From positions 62,001 through 126,000 of the forward strand of contig PBUB01000008.1 of the NCBI GenBank assembly GCA_002729885.1: a DNA stretch of 64,000 bases, written 5' to 3'. Made by a program: the position numbers and the translations under genes. How positions within the stretch are numbered: the first letter of the stretch is position 1; each line of letters starts with the position of its first letter. Origin of the DNA: Spirochaetaceae bacterium (GTDB taxonomy: Bacteria; Spirochaetota; Leptospiria; Leptospirales; Leptonemataceae). The notes below the pieces were generated by a model. The model made no database searches, was not told the origin of the DNA, and was given only the letters and a program-made list of their open reading frames with translations. Below, one piece after another: positions 1 to 9,120 of this stretch.

Positions 1-431
1 AAGACCAGTTCCTTCTTTTGCCAGTGGCCTGGAGGCAAATCCGACATGGATTCCCGATCTGGTTCCAGGTATGCGGAATCTGCAGGTTGGATTCTGATTC
101 CGTATTCGATTAGAGCCGACAGGTGTCCCGGATTCAAATGGCCTTCCAGGGATTCTAGAGCCGCCTGTTGTACTTCCGGATGATCCCCGAGCACGATGGC
201 CATCAGTGCATCGCCTATGGCCGGTCCCTGGCAATGGGCCGCAGCCCGGGCTGCATACAGTCGCTGCAACCTGGAGGGATGGTTCAGCCGTTCTGATAAA
301 TCCTTACAGTCGGAGGAGTCCTTCGCTGATGAGGGCTCCTCCGGCGCGGCGAAGCTCGTTTTGAAAGCCAGAGTGCTCAATGCAAAGATCAGGATGTAGC
401 ATATAGAGGTTCTGATTCTGGAAGAGCTCAC
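1..431 (-). CDS. Secreted HEAT-repeat-like protein, N-terminal part (runs off the window)
   Basis: This gene is missing from the ORF track because it leaves the window at base 1. Read on the minus strand from a GTG at 431, the frame is open throughout. It starts MSSSRIRTSICYILIFAL, a basic stretch and hydrophobic core, and reaches a plausible signal-peptidase site after KTSFA. The mature part contains helix-rich text such as LQRLYAARAAAHCQGP and HPEVQQAALESLEGH, which resembles HEAT/PBS-lyase repeats. A periplasmic or surface scaffold role is inference. AAAGGAG lies about 12 nt before the GTG. The first 128 nt overlap the 3' end of the upstream peptidase gene in another frame, so the two are probably co-transcribed and coupled. 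The start is the least certain point. Confidence 0.6.
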   Translation of the reverse strand, partial: MSSSRIRTSICYILIFALSTLAFKTSFAAPEEPSSAKDSSDCKDLSERLNHPSRLQRLYAARAAAHCQGPAIGDALMAIVLGDHPEVQQAALESLEGHLNPGHLSALIEYGIRIQPADSAYLEPDRESMSDLPPGHWQKKELV

Positions 432-2472
432 TGCTCTGGCGAACTCCTTTAAATGAAAACGATGGACCCTGGCGAATAAGATCCGCAGGGCCTGGCCGGA
501 GCACAGGAAAAATCTGAATGTCAAACATTTGCTCACCAAAACCTGCCTCCTTTCTGAAATCTCGAAACGCTTCGATGAACCCGCCTTTGCGATCCACCAT
601 TCCTTCGCTTCTAAACTGGGCACCGGTGTAGACTTTGCCTCTGCCTCGAAGGTCCGCTTCCTTGCGATTCAGACCCCGGTTCCGTCCAACCCGATCCAGA
701 AACAAATTGTAGGCCCGGTCCATAGATTCGTCAAGCAGAGCCTGGCTTTTCTTGCTGAGATTCCCGGATTCTGAAAGAATATCCGTAGTGGGGCCAAATC
801 TAACCCTCTGTTTGTGGATTCCCAGTTTGCGATATAATCCGGATAATTCGGGCCGCATTCGTAGTACTCCGACACTACCTGTAAGGCTTAGATCCGGGCT
901 GTAGATTCGGTTCGCTGCACAGGCCATATAGTAACCGCCGGAGGCAGCTACAGGTCCGATTATGGCAAACACTGGTTTGGCCCGGGACAGCCGATATATA
1001 TCCTGATATAGTGCTTCGCTGGCATCGCTGAGGCCTCCCGGACTATTTATATAGAGAAAGATGGCTTCATTTTTTGATTCTTCCAGGTCCTGAAAGATCT
1101 TTCGCATGGAAAGAGCACCAATACGTCCTGAATCCGGCTGTTCATCTCCCCATACAATCATTCCTTCGCAGCTAACCAGTGCTACAGATGGATATCTGCG
1201 AATGCGAAACGGTTTAAATCTTTTTCGTTGATATCTTTTTTCAGCCTGCTCCATTTCTATAAATCTAAAGCGTGGCACGCTGGCGGTTTGCTTCTGACTT
1301 TCCCTGTTTTTCTTTCTTTCTTTTTTGAGTTCCTTCTTGTTCTTTTTCCCGCCGATGGATTTCAGAGATTCGCCGGTGGTCGGTCCTTTTTTCGCGGCGT
1401 TGGGATCCATTTTTTTATCTGCATGCTCGGTCTGTTCGCCTTGCTGCAGCTGCTCCATAACATCTGCCATTGTTCGCTCTGCAATTCCAGGAAATGTGTG
1501 CGATACGGGCGCATCGGTAACCTGTATTCCGTCATCCAGACTCAGGATGGGTAATCGATCGGAATTGTTAAGACTGGAATCGGACGGCAGTGGTTCCCCT
1601 GCATGCCAGTAGGGCAACAGATCTTCGCATAGGTCTCTAAAGTTGGCTCGCGCCACCAGACCCTGGCAGAACTTCAGTGAATACAATTCCTCCGAATCCA
1701 GAAAAGCATTCTCTCGTATTTTCTTGCGCAGCTCTTCTTCCGGATGGGATTTTGAATCGTTTAGAACGGTAATGCCGGACAGTATCGCTTCTGATCTGGC
1801 ATCCAGAAGTTCTTCCAGATTCTTTCTGGCTGCAGGCGTCATGGAATCACGGCTCACGGATTCTCCGGCGCTCTTAAACTCTCCGGCTGTATGGACTTCC
1901 ACGCGAATGCCCAGTTTCTTCAGAGCCGATCCAAAAAAGAACGATTCTGAATGGGGTAGCGCAGTCATGAAGCTTGTGCCGGGTGCCAGGAATCTTCGCT
2001 CACAGGCAGATAGTAGACATAGAGTTTTGAGACCTCCCTTTTCTGCATGACCTACCAGGCGCTTTCCCGATTTCACCAGTTCGTTGAGACGGATGCGAAT
2101 TTCTTCTATTTGAGACCATTCCAGATCCTCAAGATCTGGAATGGAGAGTATGATCCATTGAATACCGGGATCCCGACTCATTCTGGACAGAAAACCCAGA
2201 TAGTGAAACCAGAGAGTATCCTGTTTGTTGATGATTCTGTATAGAAGTCCGGATTGAACACTGGATGTAAATCGATCCGGAACGGAATGGTAAAGAACGT
2301 TGCCCCGGAGAAAAGAAAGTGTGATTTTGAACCAGAGAAAAACTATCAGTCGGATGGGAATCAGGACGGGCAACAGAATCCAGCGCAGCATCTGTCCAGA
2401 CCGCCAGCCGGGCATTCTCTGTAATCCGATTTTCAATTGACCCGGTGTCACAAAAGGGGGCACTGACTGCAT
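304..2472 (-). CDS. sppA: SppA-type signal peptide peptidase (peptidase family S49)
   Basis: This is a membrane-anchored serine/lysine-dyad protease that in known SppA enzymes digests leftover signal peptides. It has both S49 halves. The lysine of the dyad is in GEFKSAGE (about K200) and the nucleophile is in VAASGGYYMA (about S511). Residues 29-55 form a hydrophobic anchor. The order and spacing match the long (67 kDa) SppA form, except for a lysine-rich linker at about 345-400 between the halves. The start is uncertain: M1 leaves only 2 bp to the divergent ilvN start. M28 (2391), just before WILLPVLIPI, would leave about 80 bp for two promoters and is plausible. The C-terminus overlaps the next gene by 128 nt. 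Confidence 0.85.
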   Translation of the reverse strand: MQSVPPFVTPGQLKIGLQRMPGWRSGQMLRWILLPVLIPIRLIVFLWFKITLSFLRGNVLYHSVPDRFTSSVQSGLLYRIINKQDTLWFHYLGFLSRMSRDPGIQWIILSIPDLEDLEWSQIEEIRIRLNELVKSGKRLVGHAEKGGLKTLCLLSACERRFLAPGTSFMTALPHSESFFFGSALKKLGIRVEVHTAGEFKSAGESVSRDSMTPAARKNLEELLDARSEAILSGITVLNDSKSHPEEELRKKIRENAFLDSEELYSLKFCQGLVARANFRDLCEDLLPYWHAGEPLPSDSSLNNSDRLPILSLDDGIQVTDAPVSHTFPGIAERTMADVMEQLQQGEQTEHADKKMDPNAAKKGPTTGESLKSIGGKKNKKELKKERKKNRESQKQTASVPRFRFIEMEQAEKRYQRKRFKPFRIRRYPSVALVSCEGMIVWGDEQPDSGRIGALSMRKIFQDLEESKNEAIFLYINSPGGLSDASEALYQDIYRLSRAKPVFAIIGPVAASGGYYMACAANRIYSPDLSLTGSVGVLRMRPELSGLYRKLGIHKQRVRFGPTTDILSESGNLSKKSQALLDESMDRAYNLFLDRVGRNRGLNRKEADLRGRGKVYTGAQFRSEGMVDRKGGFIEAFRDFRKEAGFGEQMFDIQIFPVLRPGPADLIRQGPSFSFKGVRQSSELFQNQNLYMLHPDLCIEHSGFQNELRRAGGALISEGLLRL

Positions 2473-2474
2473 AG

Positions 2475-2960
2475 ATGAAGCATATTCTGTCCATAGTCGT
2501 AAGAAACAAACCAGGTGTAATGAGCCACGTCTCAGGGCTGTTCACTCGTCGAGGCTACAATATTGATAGCATTGCAGTGGGTGTGACTCATGAGGATGGG
2601 GTGTCTGTAATCACCATCGTTCTGCGGGGCGATGATCAGGTGCTTACCCAGTTTCAGGGACAGCTGCTCAAGCTGGCAGACGTAATCGAAGTTCGAACGC
2701 TTCCCTACCATGATTCCGTGATCCGAGAGTTAATCCTGATTCGAGTGTCCTGTAAAAAGGACGATCGGACTCAAATATTCGGAATCGTAGAGGTGTTCCA
2801 TGGCAGAATCCAGGAAATTATGCCAGAATCCATGCTCATTGAAATGCAGGGCAGCCCGCGCCAGGTAAACAGTCTGCTGACCATGCTGGAGCCCTTCGGA
2901 ATTATGGAAGTGGCCCGTACCGGCCAGATCGCTTTGCCATTGCAGACGGAAATGGACTGA
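2475..2960 (+). CDS. ilvN: Acetolactate synthase small (regulatory) subunit
   Basis: This is the regulatory subunit of acetohydroxyacid synthase, the first step of valine, leucine and isoleucine synthesis, and it mediates feedback inhibition by valine in known enzymes. The 161 residues match the usual length. The N-terminal ACT domain is clear (ILSIVVRNKPGVMSHVSGLF, then RRGYNIDSI), followed by the second ACT-like domain ending in EPFGIMEVARTG. No ilvB catalytic subunit is next to it in this window. It is divergent from sppA, with start codons almost touching if the longest sppA start is used, so its ribosome site (AAAAGGGGG about 14 nt upstream) would lie inside that frame. Confidence 0.92.
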   Translation: MKHILSIVVRNKPGVMSHVSGLFTRRGYNIDSIAVGVTHEDGVSVITIVLRGDDQVLTQFQGQLLKLADVIEVRTLPYHDSVIRELILIRVSCKKDDRTQIFGIVEVFHGRIQEIMPESMLIEMQGSPRQVNSLLTMLEPFGIMEVARTGQIALPLQTEMD

Positions 2961-3010
2961 CCATTTACTGACCATTTATGGGTCTGAGCACTCGAAAATA
3001 TTGCCGCCCA

Positions 3011-3616
3011 TCATTTTCTGTTCTCCGGTGCGCAGAAGGTCTTTCGCACAGATAGCTTCAAATTCTTAATATATTCGCGATTGCTCCAGCCCATTCTCTG
3101 CAGCTCTTCCCAGCAAGGGATAGAAAGCATCCCTGTAAGCATGATCGTGGCTCGGGGCACCGTCCATTCCCTGGAAAGCAGTCCCTGGTTTTTAAGTGTA
3201 ACCAGGCAGTCCCGGCAGACATCGCTCAGGCACCTCACGGTTTCATCCCAGGCAGCCATTACCTCTGGATCGGAATCCCGGAGCATGAGCAACGCTCTGG
3301 AAATACCCTGGATGACCGGCAAGTAATCTCCCCATACCTGGACGCACCGCTCCAGCTTTTCTATGCCCGATTCTATGGACTGAATTGCAGCAAGCCGTTG
3401 GGGAAGACCATTTCTCTCATCTATAAAGCGGATGGTTTCGATTAGCAGTTCCGCACGGGAGCCAAAATGCAGGTATACGGCCTGCCGGGAGATTCCTGCG
3501 CCAGCAGCAACATCGGCCATTCCCGGTACCGAAGCGTTAGAGCATTCTAGAAGCTTTTGCGTGGCTTCCAGGATTCGCATTCGAGTTTCTGACTTTTCTT
3601 CTTTTTTGCTTGACAT
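3011..3616 (-). CDS. TetR-family transcriptional regulator
   Basis: The 201-residue protein begins with a typical TetR DNA-binding domain: ETRMRILEATQKLL, then a helix-turn-helix at about 29-58 with GISRQAVYLHFGSRAELL. The rest is an alpha-helical ligand/dimer domain of normal length. It is transcribed divergently from the flavodoxin gene. The shared 77-bp gap holds a perfect palindrome and a second, weaker copy that covers this gene's own start codon. The expected role is therefore repression of both genes, released by an unknown ligand. That role is inferred from arrangement. Confidence 0.88.
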   Translation of the reverse strand: MSSKKEEKSETRMRILEATQKLLECSNASVPGMADVAAGAGISRQAVYLHFGSRAELLIETIRFIDERNGLPQRLAAIQSIESGIEKLERCVQVWGDYLPVIQGISRALLMLRDSDPEVMAAWDETVRCLSDVCRDCLVTLKNQGLLSREWTVPRATIMLTGMLSIPCWEELQRMGWSNREYIKNLKLSVRKTFCAPENRK

Positions 3617-3629
3617 AGTGTAAAGTGTT
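3605..3629. promoter_or_regulatory. Second, imperfect TetR operator over the tetR start
   Basis: TTTGCTTGACA followed by TAG and TGTAAAG repeats the left arm of the perfect palindrome 40 bp away and part of its right arm. It covers the start codon of the tetR gene, which fits autorepression. Seen in sequence; function inferred. Confidence 0.5.
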
Positions 3630-3645
3630 GTTCTCTTTTAGACAG

Positions 3646-3674
3646 GCTTTGCTTGACACATTGTCAAGCAAAGC
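3646..3674. promoter_or_regulatory. Perfect palindromic operator between tetR and flavodoxin genes
   Basis: GCTTTGCTTGACA and its exact reverse complement are separated by CAT, giving a 13+3+13 inverted repeat. It ends about 20 bp before the flavodoxin start and just upstream of a GGGGGAG ribosome site. Position, symmetry and the adjacent TetR gene make it the likely operator. Confidence 0.75.
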
Positions 3675-3693
3675 GAAAAAAAGGGGGAGTTAG

Positions 3694-4305
3694 ATGAAAA
3701 GAAGCGGGAATGATTCAAGTAAAAAACAGGTGCTGGTGCTGTATTCTACCGGCAGCGGCTCCACGAGGCTGATTGCAGAGACAATTGCTCAGGCCCTGGG
3801 CGAAACAGCAGAAATCTCACTCACCGAAGTTGATGAAAATCGTCAGTTCTGGCCTGATCCATCCCGATTTGATGCGGTCATCGCTGGAAGTGCTATTCGT
3901 TATGATCGATGGCTCAAACCAATGAGCGACTATGTCAAAACATTCGAAAAGGAGCTTTCCCGGAAACCCGTTTCATTCTTCTTTTCCTGTCTTTCTCTGG
4001 CCGGCGGTGAGGCCGGACAAATGAGTGCGCGCAAGTATGAGGCATGGATTCGCAATTTGGCGCCGGTTGTCCGCCCGCTGGATATTCGTGGGTTTGCAGG
4101 GACTTTGAATTACGGAGCCATGCCTGTGTGGGCCAGGCTCCCCTTCAGGACTGCTATGCTCTTTACTGGATTAAAGGAGGGGGATTATCGGAATTTTTCC
4201 GAGATCCGCGATTGGGCCAAAGAGCAGATGGGCGTAATCCACAGGACCTGGCAGGAGGATGTGCAAACAGCGCGGCAGTCCCTCACTTCTCTGGCTCAAG
4301 TCTGA
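3694..4305 (+). CDS. Flavodoxin-domain protein, HemG-like
   Basis: An FMN-binding flavodoxin fold is indicated by the N-terminal strand and phosphate loop VLVLYSTGSGSTRLIAETIA (about 13-32). Next come FDAVIAGSAIRYDRW and a C-terminal KEGDYRNFSEIRDWAKEQM. The latter is close in pattern to the HemG protoporphyrinogen oxidase type, which ends in a GDYRD..IRAWA-like segment. With 203 residues it is slightly longer than HemG. Whether it oxidises protoporphyrinogen or serves another redox role under TetR control cannot be told. The ribosome site GGGGGAG lies 4 nt before the ATG. It is followed by an intrinsic terminator. Confidence 0.75.
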   Translation: MKRSGNDSSKKQVLVLYSTGSGSTRLIAETIAQALGETAEISLTEVDENRQFWPDPSRFDAVIAGSAIRYDRWLKPMSDYVKTFEKELSRKPVSFFFSCLSLAGGEAGQMSARKYEAWIRNLAPVVRPLDIRGFAGTLNYGAMPVWARLPFRTAMLFTGLKEGDYRNFSEIRDWAKEQMGVIHRTWQEDVQTARQSLTSLAQV

Positions 4306-4324
4306 TTCGCCAGAGAATGAGAAT

Positions 4325-4359
4325 GGCAGCGACCGTTAATTCGCTGTCGCTGCCTTTTT
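4325..4359 (+). terminator. Intrinsic terminator after the flavodoxin gene
   Basis: GGCAGCGAC pairs perfectly with GTCGCTGCC across a 12-nt loop and is followed by TTTTT. It serves the plus strand and overlaps the 3' end of the convergent lipoprotein gene. Confidence 0.8.
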
Positions 4360-5541
4360 CTTTGTTCCCAGGATCATGTGTGAAGTGCCCTTGATATAGT
4401 TGTAACCAATACCGATGGGCAGAGGGCGTATGTCATTTTCCTTGTTTCGAAAGTCTGCTTTGAAGTCAGGCTGATGTCTGACGGAGAACAACTTGATCGG
4501 CTGATCGTACCTACCGTAGTAAGTGAGATCCCATCGACCATCTTTCATATACTGGATTGGAATACCCGAGCTATCCCCGAGCAGGAATTCGCTTTCGTCC
4601 AGAATGAAGCTGCGGATATCGGAGAAGGTATCTCTGTGCATCAAGTATGATGCTGCTTTCAGGTAACCGATGGTAGGATCATTCAGCGCACTCTTGATAG
4701 CCGGCAGAAAATAGGGAGTCTCTTTCAAGCCCTGGTTGGAAATGTCCGTAGAAAAATAGGCAACGCTATGCACCGGCCCGCCGGATTCCGTGCGATAGAA
4801 GATCTGTACTCCGGAAACGGCACTTAGAGAAGGGTCCTCTTTCTTCATGGATTCGAAAGCAGTTTTTGTTACCGTCTTTCCGTTGGACACTACTCGGATT
4901 TCTCGAAAGGCCAGAAGTTCATAGTCCAGTCGTGCAAGAAACACCGCCAGCACTGGAGCCACTCCATCCAGCACATTGGCGAAGTCATCGCGCATGGCCA
5001 GTGTGCGAAAGAAGGAAAATTCAATAATGCTGAACAGGGATTGTCGTACTGCTCCCAGGTATCTGCGTCTGGCTGGCTCGGAAAGCCTGGTCGGATCCGC
5101 TATGGTTCCTGGAGGCTCCAGTCCAATCATTACAGTGTTTCTTCCACAGGGAAAAAACAGGGAAGAATGAAGTATGTCTGCACCACCGAAAGGGTAGAAT
5201 ACTGTGGCTGTTTCTTTACAGAGAGGCTTGAACTCCTCATGGCCCCAGGTGCGGATTTTGGTTAGCCTTAGATCCTCGCCCTTTTTCCAGATTCGGTTAA
5301 ATGCTGATGCATGGTCCGCATAGCTACTGGAAGAATAGGCATCTTTCTTACCTGCCAGGTAATCCGCTTTCTTCTGCAATTCCGGATCGGAAAGTCCATC
5401 ATAGCCCAGTAAAAAAGAATTCAACTGCTTGTTATTTTCCTGCGAAGATGAATCAGAGGATCCGTCTCCTGGATTCGATGGGCCGCAATAGGCAGTAGCT
5501 AACAACAGAGTAAGAATTAGAGCATGTTTAAAAACGTTCAT
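4336..5541 (-). CDS. Probable lipoprotein of unknown function
   Basis: The start at 5541 gives MNVFKHALILTLLLATAYC, a short signal sequence ending in a spirochaete-style lipobox (LATAYC) followed by a Ser/Asp-rich tether (NPGDGSSDSSSQ). The ORF track's longer start adds 27 residues without membrane character and is less likely. The mature protein of about 380 residues has no family I recognise. It contains several aromatic-rich strands (RWDLTYYGRYDQPIKLFSV) and could be a surface or periplasmic beta-rich protein. It is convergent with the flavodoxin gene and divergent from the APC permease. Confidence 0.7.
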   Translation of the reverse strand: MNVFKHALILTLLLATAYCGPSNPGDGSSDSSSQENNKQLNSFLLGYDGLSDPELQKKADYLAGKKDAYSSSSYADHASAFNRIWKKGEDLRLTKIRTWGHEEFKPLCKETATVFYPFGGADILHSSLFFPCGRNTVMIGLEPPGTIADPTRLSEPARRRYLGAVRQSLFSIIEFSFFRTLAMRDDFANVLDGVAPVLAVFLARLDYELLAFREIRVVSNGKTVTKTAFESMKKEDPSLSAVSGVQIFYRTESGGPVHSVAYFSTDISNQGLKETPYFLPAIKSALNDPTIGYLKAASYLMHRDTFSDIRSFILDESEFLLGDSSGIPIQYMKDGRWDLTYYGRYDQPIKLFSVRHQPDFKADFRNKENDIRPLPIGIGYNYIKGTSHMILGTKKKAATAN

Positions 5542-5702
5542 GGGATGTTTAAGAGGGGAACAAAAGATGTCCGGGATTTTGCATCCGAATATTCGAACTG
5601 CAGGGACACACCGGTTGATCAAAAAAGGTAAGCATTATGTCAATAAGAATTTGCCCTCAGGGCCCCTTTCTGCGATGAAGTCATTTTAGCCCTCCTAGCC
5701 CC

Positions 5703-7400
5703 ATGAGTCATCACGGATTAACAAGACAGCTGGGTTTCTGGACCGCTACGCTTGTGGTTATCGCAAGCATGATTGGATCTGGAATCTTCGGAAACACAGG
5801 TATCATCCAGCAGGCCGTAGCCAATCCAGGATATGTAATCCTGCTATGGCTGGTGGGGGGACTTCTGGCCCTGTCCGGAGCTCTATGTTATGCAGAGCTT
5901 TCCACCATTATGCCCCATGCCGGTGGGGAGTACGTCTATTTAAAGAACATCTTCGGATTGCTGCCCAGCTTTCTAACAGGGTGGGTATCTTTCGTAGTGG
6001 CCTTTTCTGCACCCGCAGCCAGCGCTGCCTTGCTTTCCAGCGAATATGCAGAGAAAACCGTAGCATTGCTGGATCCTTCATCTCCGCTGGTTCCCTTTCT
6101 GCAATCCAGTGTGAATCAGAAGATTGTGGCCTGCGGCCTGGTTCTGCTTTTTACCGGAATCCACATGTTTGGTGTTCGGGCAGGTGGATATCTGCAGAAT
6201 GTTCTGACCGTCGTCAAGCTGGCCCTGGTAGTGGCCTTTGTGAGCGCTGGTCTGTATGTAGCTCTGGGTGTGGAAAACATGCCGGTGACCGAAACCGTGA
6301 CTCCTGGAAGCGCTATCGCCTGGGGCGGAACAGGCGTTGGATTGCTTTACGTAACCTTTGCTTACAGCGGATGGAATAGCGCTGCCTACCTGGCAGAAGA
6401 GGTGAAAGATCCTAAAAAGACGCTGCCCAAAGCTTTGATTGTCGGGACGTTGCTCACTACAACGCTGTACATCTTGCTCAATCTGGTGTACTATCTGGCT
6501 GTGCCTGCAGAAGATCTGGCAGGTGAAAAGGCCGTGGCGGCCATGAGTGCAGGCAGTCTGTTTGGTGCGAAAGTGACTGCGCTTTTTAATCTTGGATTCT
6601 TTTTCATACTGATTTCCACTCTTTCTGCTACCATCATGCTGGGCCCCAGGGTGTATTTTGCCATGGCCCGGGATAATCTATTTTTCCAGGCTGCTTCCAG
6701 GGTTTCGCCTCGATTCGGAACTCCCATTGTAAGTTTCCTCCTTCAAGGATTTCTTGCCATTCTATACATTGTAAGCGGAACCTATGAACAGATCCAGACC
6801 TACATGGGGTTTGCTCTGGCCATCTTTCCTGTTGTGGCTGTTGTGGGTCTCATGAAACTCCGAAAGGATCGACCCGATCTAAACGGTCATTACAAGACTC
6901 CCTGGTATCCGCTAACTCCTCTGTTCTTTATTGGAATTTCGATCTTTGTGATGGTAGCCAGTCTATTGTATTCCTATGAGGAGTGCCTTATCGCTCTGGC
7001 TGTAGTGCTTTCCGGAGTTCCTCTCTATTTCGCCTGGATGAGAATTGTCCACCGAGGTAAGGATCATGAGGAATTGAGGCAGACTCTTATGAACCTGCCT
7101 CTGTTCCATGGTACCGGCGAATTCCTGGAAGAAGATGAAGGGGATTCAGATTTTGGTCATTCCGGCTTCTCCGAGTATCCGGATTATCCCATGCCGGAAG
7201 ATCCAGGCATCAATGGTAAGAACCCCTCGGATCATTATGGCAATGGACAGGAAGAGAACGGCAATACTTCCTCTCATGGTGATTCTGAATCTGAAGATTC
7301 CATCCGCAAGACAAGTGAAAGCAGCTCCCAACATCGAAATTCTGCCAGTGAAGATGCGCAGGAAGATGTTCAGCTTGCCATCTCCCGCCGCAAATCTTAA
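5703..7400 (+). CDS. APC-family amino-acid permease with acidic C-terminal tail
   Basis: This is an inner-membrane amino-acid/polyamine/organocation transporter. About 12 hydrophobic segments fill residues 10-450. The APC signature opening is present: [15 protein letters not shown], followed by a glycine-rich second segment and [19 protein letters not shown]. Substrate is not predictable. Beyond about residue 465 an unusual hydrophilic tail of about 100 residues, rich in Ser, Asp, Glu and Gly, extends into the cytoplasm. This is much longer than in typical members. The chemoreceptor gene starts 11 nt downstream, so transport and taxis may be linked. Confidence 0.9.
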   Translation: MSHHGLTRQLGFWTATLVVIASMIGSGIFGNTGIIQQAVANPGYVILLWLVGGLLALSGALCYAELSTIMPHAGGEYVYLKNIFGLLPSFLTGWVSFVVAFSAPAASAALLSSEYAEKTVALLDPSSPLVPFLQSSVNQKIVACGLVLLFTGIHMFGVRAGGYLQNVLTVVKLALVVAFVSAGLYVALGVENMPVTETVTPGSAIAWGGTGVGLLYVTFAYSGWNSAAYLAEEVKDPKKTLPKALIVGTLLTTTLYILLNLVYYLAVPAEDLAGEKAVAAMSAGSLFGAKVTALFNLGFFFILISTLSATIMLGPRVYFAMARDNLFFQAASRVSPRFGTPIVSFLLQGFLAILYIVSGTYEQIQTYMGFALAIFPVVAVVGLMKLRKDRPDLNGHYKTPWYPLTPLFFIGISIFVMVASLLYSYEECLIALAVVLSGVPLYFAWMRIVHRGKDHEELRQTLMNLPLFHGTGEFLEEDEGDSDFGHSGFSEYPDYPMPEDPGINGKNPSDHYGNGQEENGNTSSHGDSESEDSIRKTSESSSQHRNSASEDAQEDVQLAISRRKS

Positions 7401-7411
7401 AACTGTCCAGC

Positions 7412-8989
7412 ATGGACCGTCAGCTAGCCTTTGAAATGGAAGGTGAGCGCCTTACTGGGCGTCTCAGGCTTCTTCTGATCATTATTTTTTTGGCCGGCAC
7501 CGCGGTTGGTTATTTCTCGGGCACCGCACAGTTGAAGCAAACGTTGTTCTACCTGGTCGGCATTTCGGTTTACGCCCTGGTCTTTATCCTCTCATTTCTG
7601 GCCCTTCGCTACAACAAATACAGATCCTATATGAAATATCTGTTCACCGTAGGTGAGATGATAGGTCTATTTATTGTTAATCTCGGTCATGTTTTCGTTG
7701 AAGATGGGCACGAATGGGCCGTGCGAAATGCCACCCGGCATGGTTTATATTACGTTTTGATCGCCGCTTCCGTGCTACGCTTCGCGCCCAGGCTGGTTGT
7801 GATCACCGGTCTTCTCGCCGTGCTAGTAAATACCTCACTTCATTTCATTGTGGATAGATTGACCCCTGTTCATTGGAGTATCAAGAAAGGCAGTAACCAG
7901 CTGGATTTCATAAGTCCCATTGATTTGATTATCGCTTCCATATTCATGCTGGGACTGTCTGTGGCTCTGGCCATGGCCACAAAGATGATTCGAAAGATGA
8001 TTTTCAAGGTCAGCGAGGAAAGGGAGGATTCGCAGAAGCGATTCAAGCTTCTTTCCGAGCTACTGCGAAGCGCTCGCTCGGTGGTACAGAGTCTGGGAGA
8101 TCAAATCGAAGAACTGAAACTCAGCGTTCAAACCCTGGATGCTACGCGAGTTCATCAGAAGGATGCTCTGGATCATACCGGTGAACTGATTCGAAATGTA
8201 AGTGGAGAAATGCAGGAAGCTGCAGCAGGAGCCAGCCGGCAGGATCAACTCTGTCAGTCCAATACGGATCTGGTGCTGAAGTTTCGGGCCAGGATGGAAG
8301 AGATCATCCGCTCCAGCGAATTGAATCTTACGGGCTCGCAGCAAATCATGGATCTTCTCACTGACGGAGAAAGCACACTGCAAAAGACTCTTAGCGGTAT
8401 GGAAGGCATCCAGGAAAGTTCCAATCGGATTTTTGAGATCCTGGATATCATTAATGAAATCGCAGAAAGAACCAATCTACTGGCTTTAAATGCAGCCATC
8501 GAAGCGGCTCGCGCCGGGGAAGAAGGAAGAGGCTTCTCTGTAGTGGCTTCGGAAGTCGGTAAGCTGGCCGAGATGTCCAGTCGGCATGCCAGCGAAATTG
8601 AGAGTTTGATTCGAAGAAGCCATGATCAAACCATGGAAGGGGCCGGCCTGGTGCGAAGCATGGGCAGCACAATGCAAAGGATTCATGAGCGATCCGAGCA
8701 TATGCAGACCAGAACCCAGGAAATCCATGAGCAGATCTCCAGACAGCAGGGATTCTTTACAGATATTCAAAAAGCAACCCTGGAAATACAGAATGTTGCA
8801 GGCCAGATGAAATCCAGAACCGCTGAGCAGGCCGGTCAAACCAGCCAGGCTAACCAGGAGCTGGATTCCTTGCGCCAGGAGCTGGAAGAGCTATCCGGGG
8901 CAGTGGGAGCCATTCAGTCGGTGGTAGATTCCCTGGAACTGGAAAAGCAGCATCTGGCCTCTACCCTGGAAAAGAGCCAGGAAGATTAG
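7412..8989 (+). CDS. Methyl-accepting chemotaxis protein with multi-TM sensor
   Basis: The C-terminal half is a classic MCP signalling coiled coil with hairpin tip [20 protein letters not shown] (about 350-370), which docks CheA/CheW. Instead of a periplasmic ligand domain, residues 15-195 hold about six transmembrane segments and little extracellular sequence, so sensing is probably within the membrane or through a partner. No HAMP domain is evident. Placed 11 nt after the APC permease, it may report on that transporter; this is inference. Residues 200-320 are a long coiled coil. Confidence 0.88.
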   Translation: MDRQLAFEMEGERLTGRLRLLLIIIFLAGTAVGYFSGTAQLKQTLFYLVGISVYALVFILSFLALRYNKYRSYMKYLFTVGEMIGLFIVNLGHVFVEDGHEWAVRNATRHGLYYVLIAASVLRFAPRLVVITGLLAVLVNTSLHFIVDRLTPVHWSIKKGSNQLDFISPIDLIIASIFMLGLSVALAMATKMIRKMIFKVSEEREDSQKRFKLLSELLRSARSVVQSLGDQIEELKLSVQTLDATRVHQKDALDHTGELIRNVSGEMQEAAAGASRQDQLCQSNTDLVLKFRARMEEIIRSSELNLTGSQQIMDLLTDGESTLQKTLSGMEGIQESSNRIFEILDIINEIAERTNLLALNAAIEAARAGEEGRGFSVVASEVGKLAEMSSRHASEIESLIRRSHDQTMEGAGLVRSMGSTMQRIHERSEHMQTRTQEIHEQISRQQGFFTDIQKATLEIQNVAGQMKSRTAEQAGQTSQANQELDSLRQELEELSGAVGAIQSVVDSLELEKQHLASTLEKSQED

Positions 8990-9027
8990 GTCGTCCGGCC
9001 AGGTGCCTTTCGTGGCTGCCCGGAACT

Positions 9028-9056
9028 TTCCCCTGGAATCAATGAAGCCAGGGGAA
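9028..9056. terminator. Perfect hairpin between convergent genes
   Basis: TTCCCCTGG and CCAGGGGAA form a 9-bp stem with an 11-nt loop in the gap between the chemoreceptor and a convergent gene. No U-tract follows on either strand, so it is a possible bidirectional or Rho-assisted terminator only. Confidence 0.35.
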
Positions 9057-9120
9057 TGCGGTCGAATTCGGCAGTCAAAACAGGTCGGCCCATTCATGGA
9101 TTCTCTGCCCGCAAGCGGGA

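Noticed and set aside
304-431. Frameshift error joining sppA and the HEAT-like gene
   Set aside because: Both reading frames carry sensible protein text through the overlap (SppA-like tail and a complete signal peptide), so two overlapping genes explain it better.
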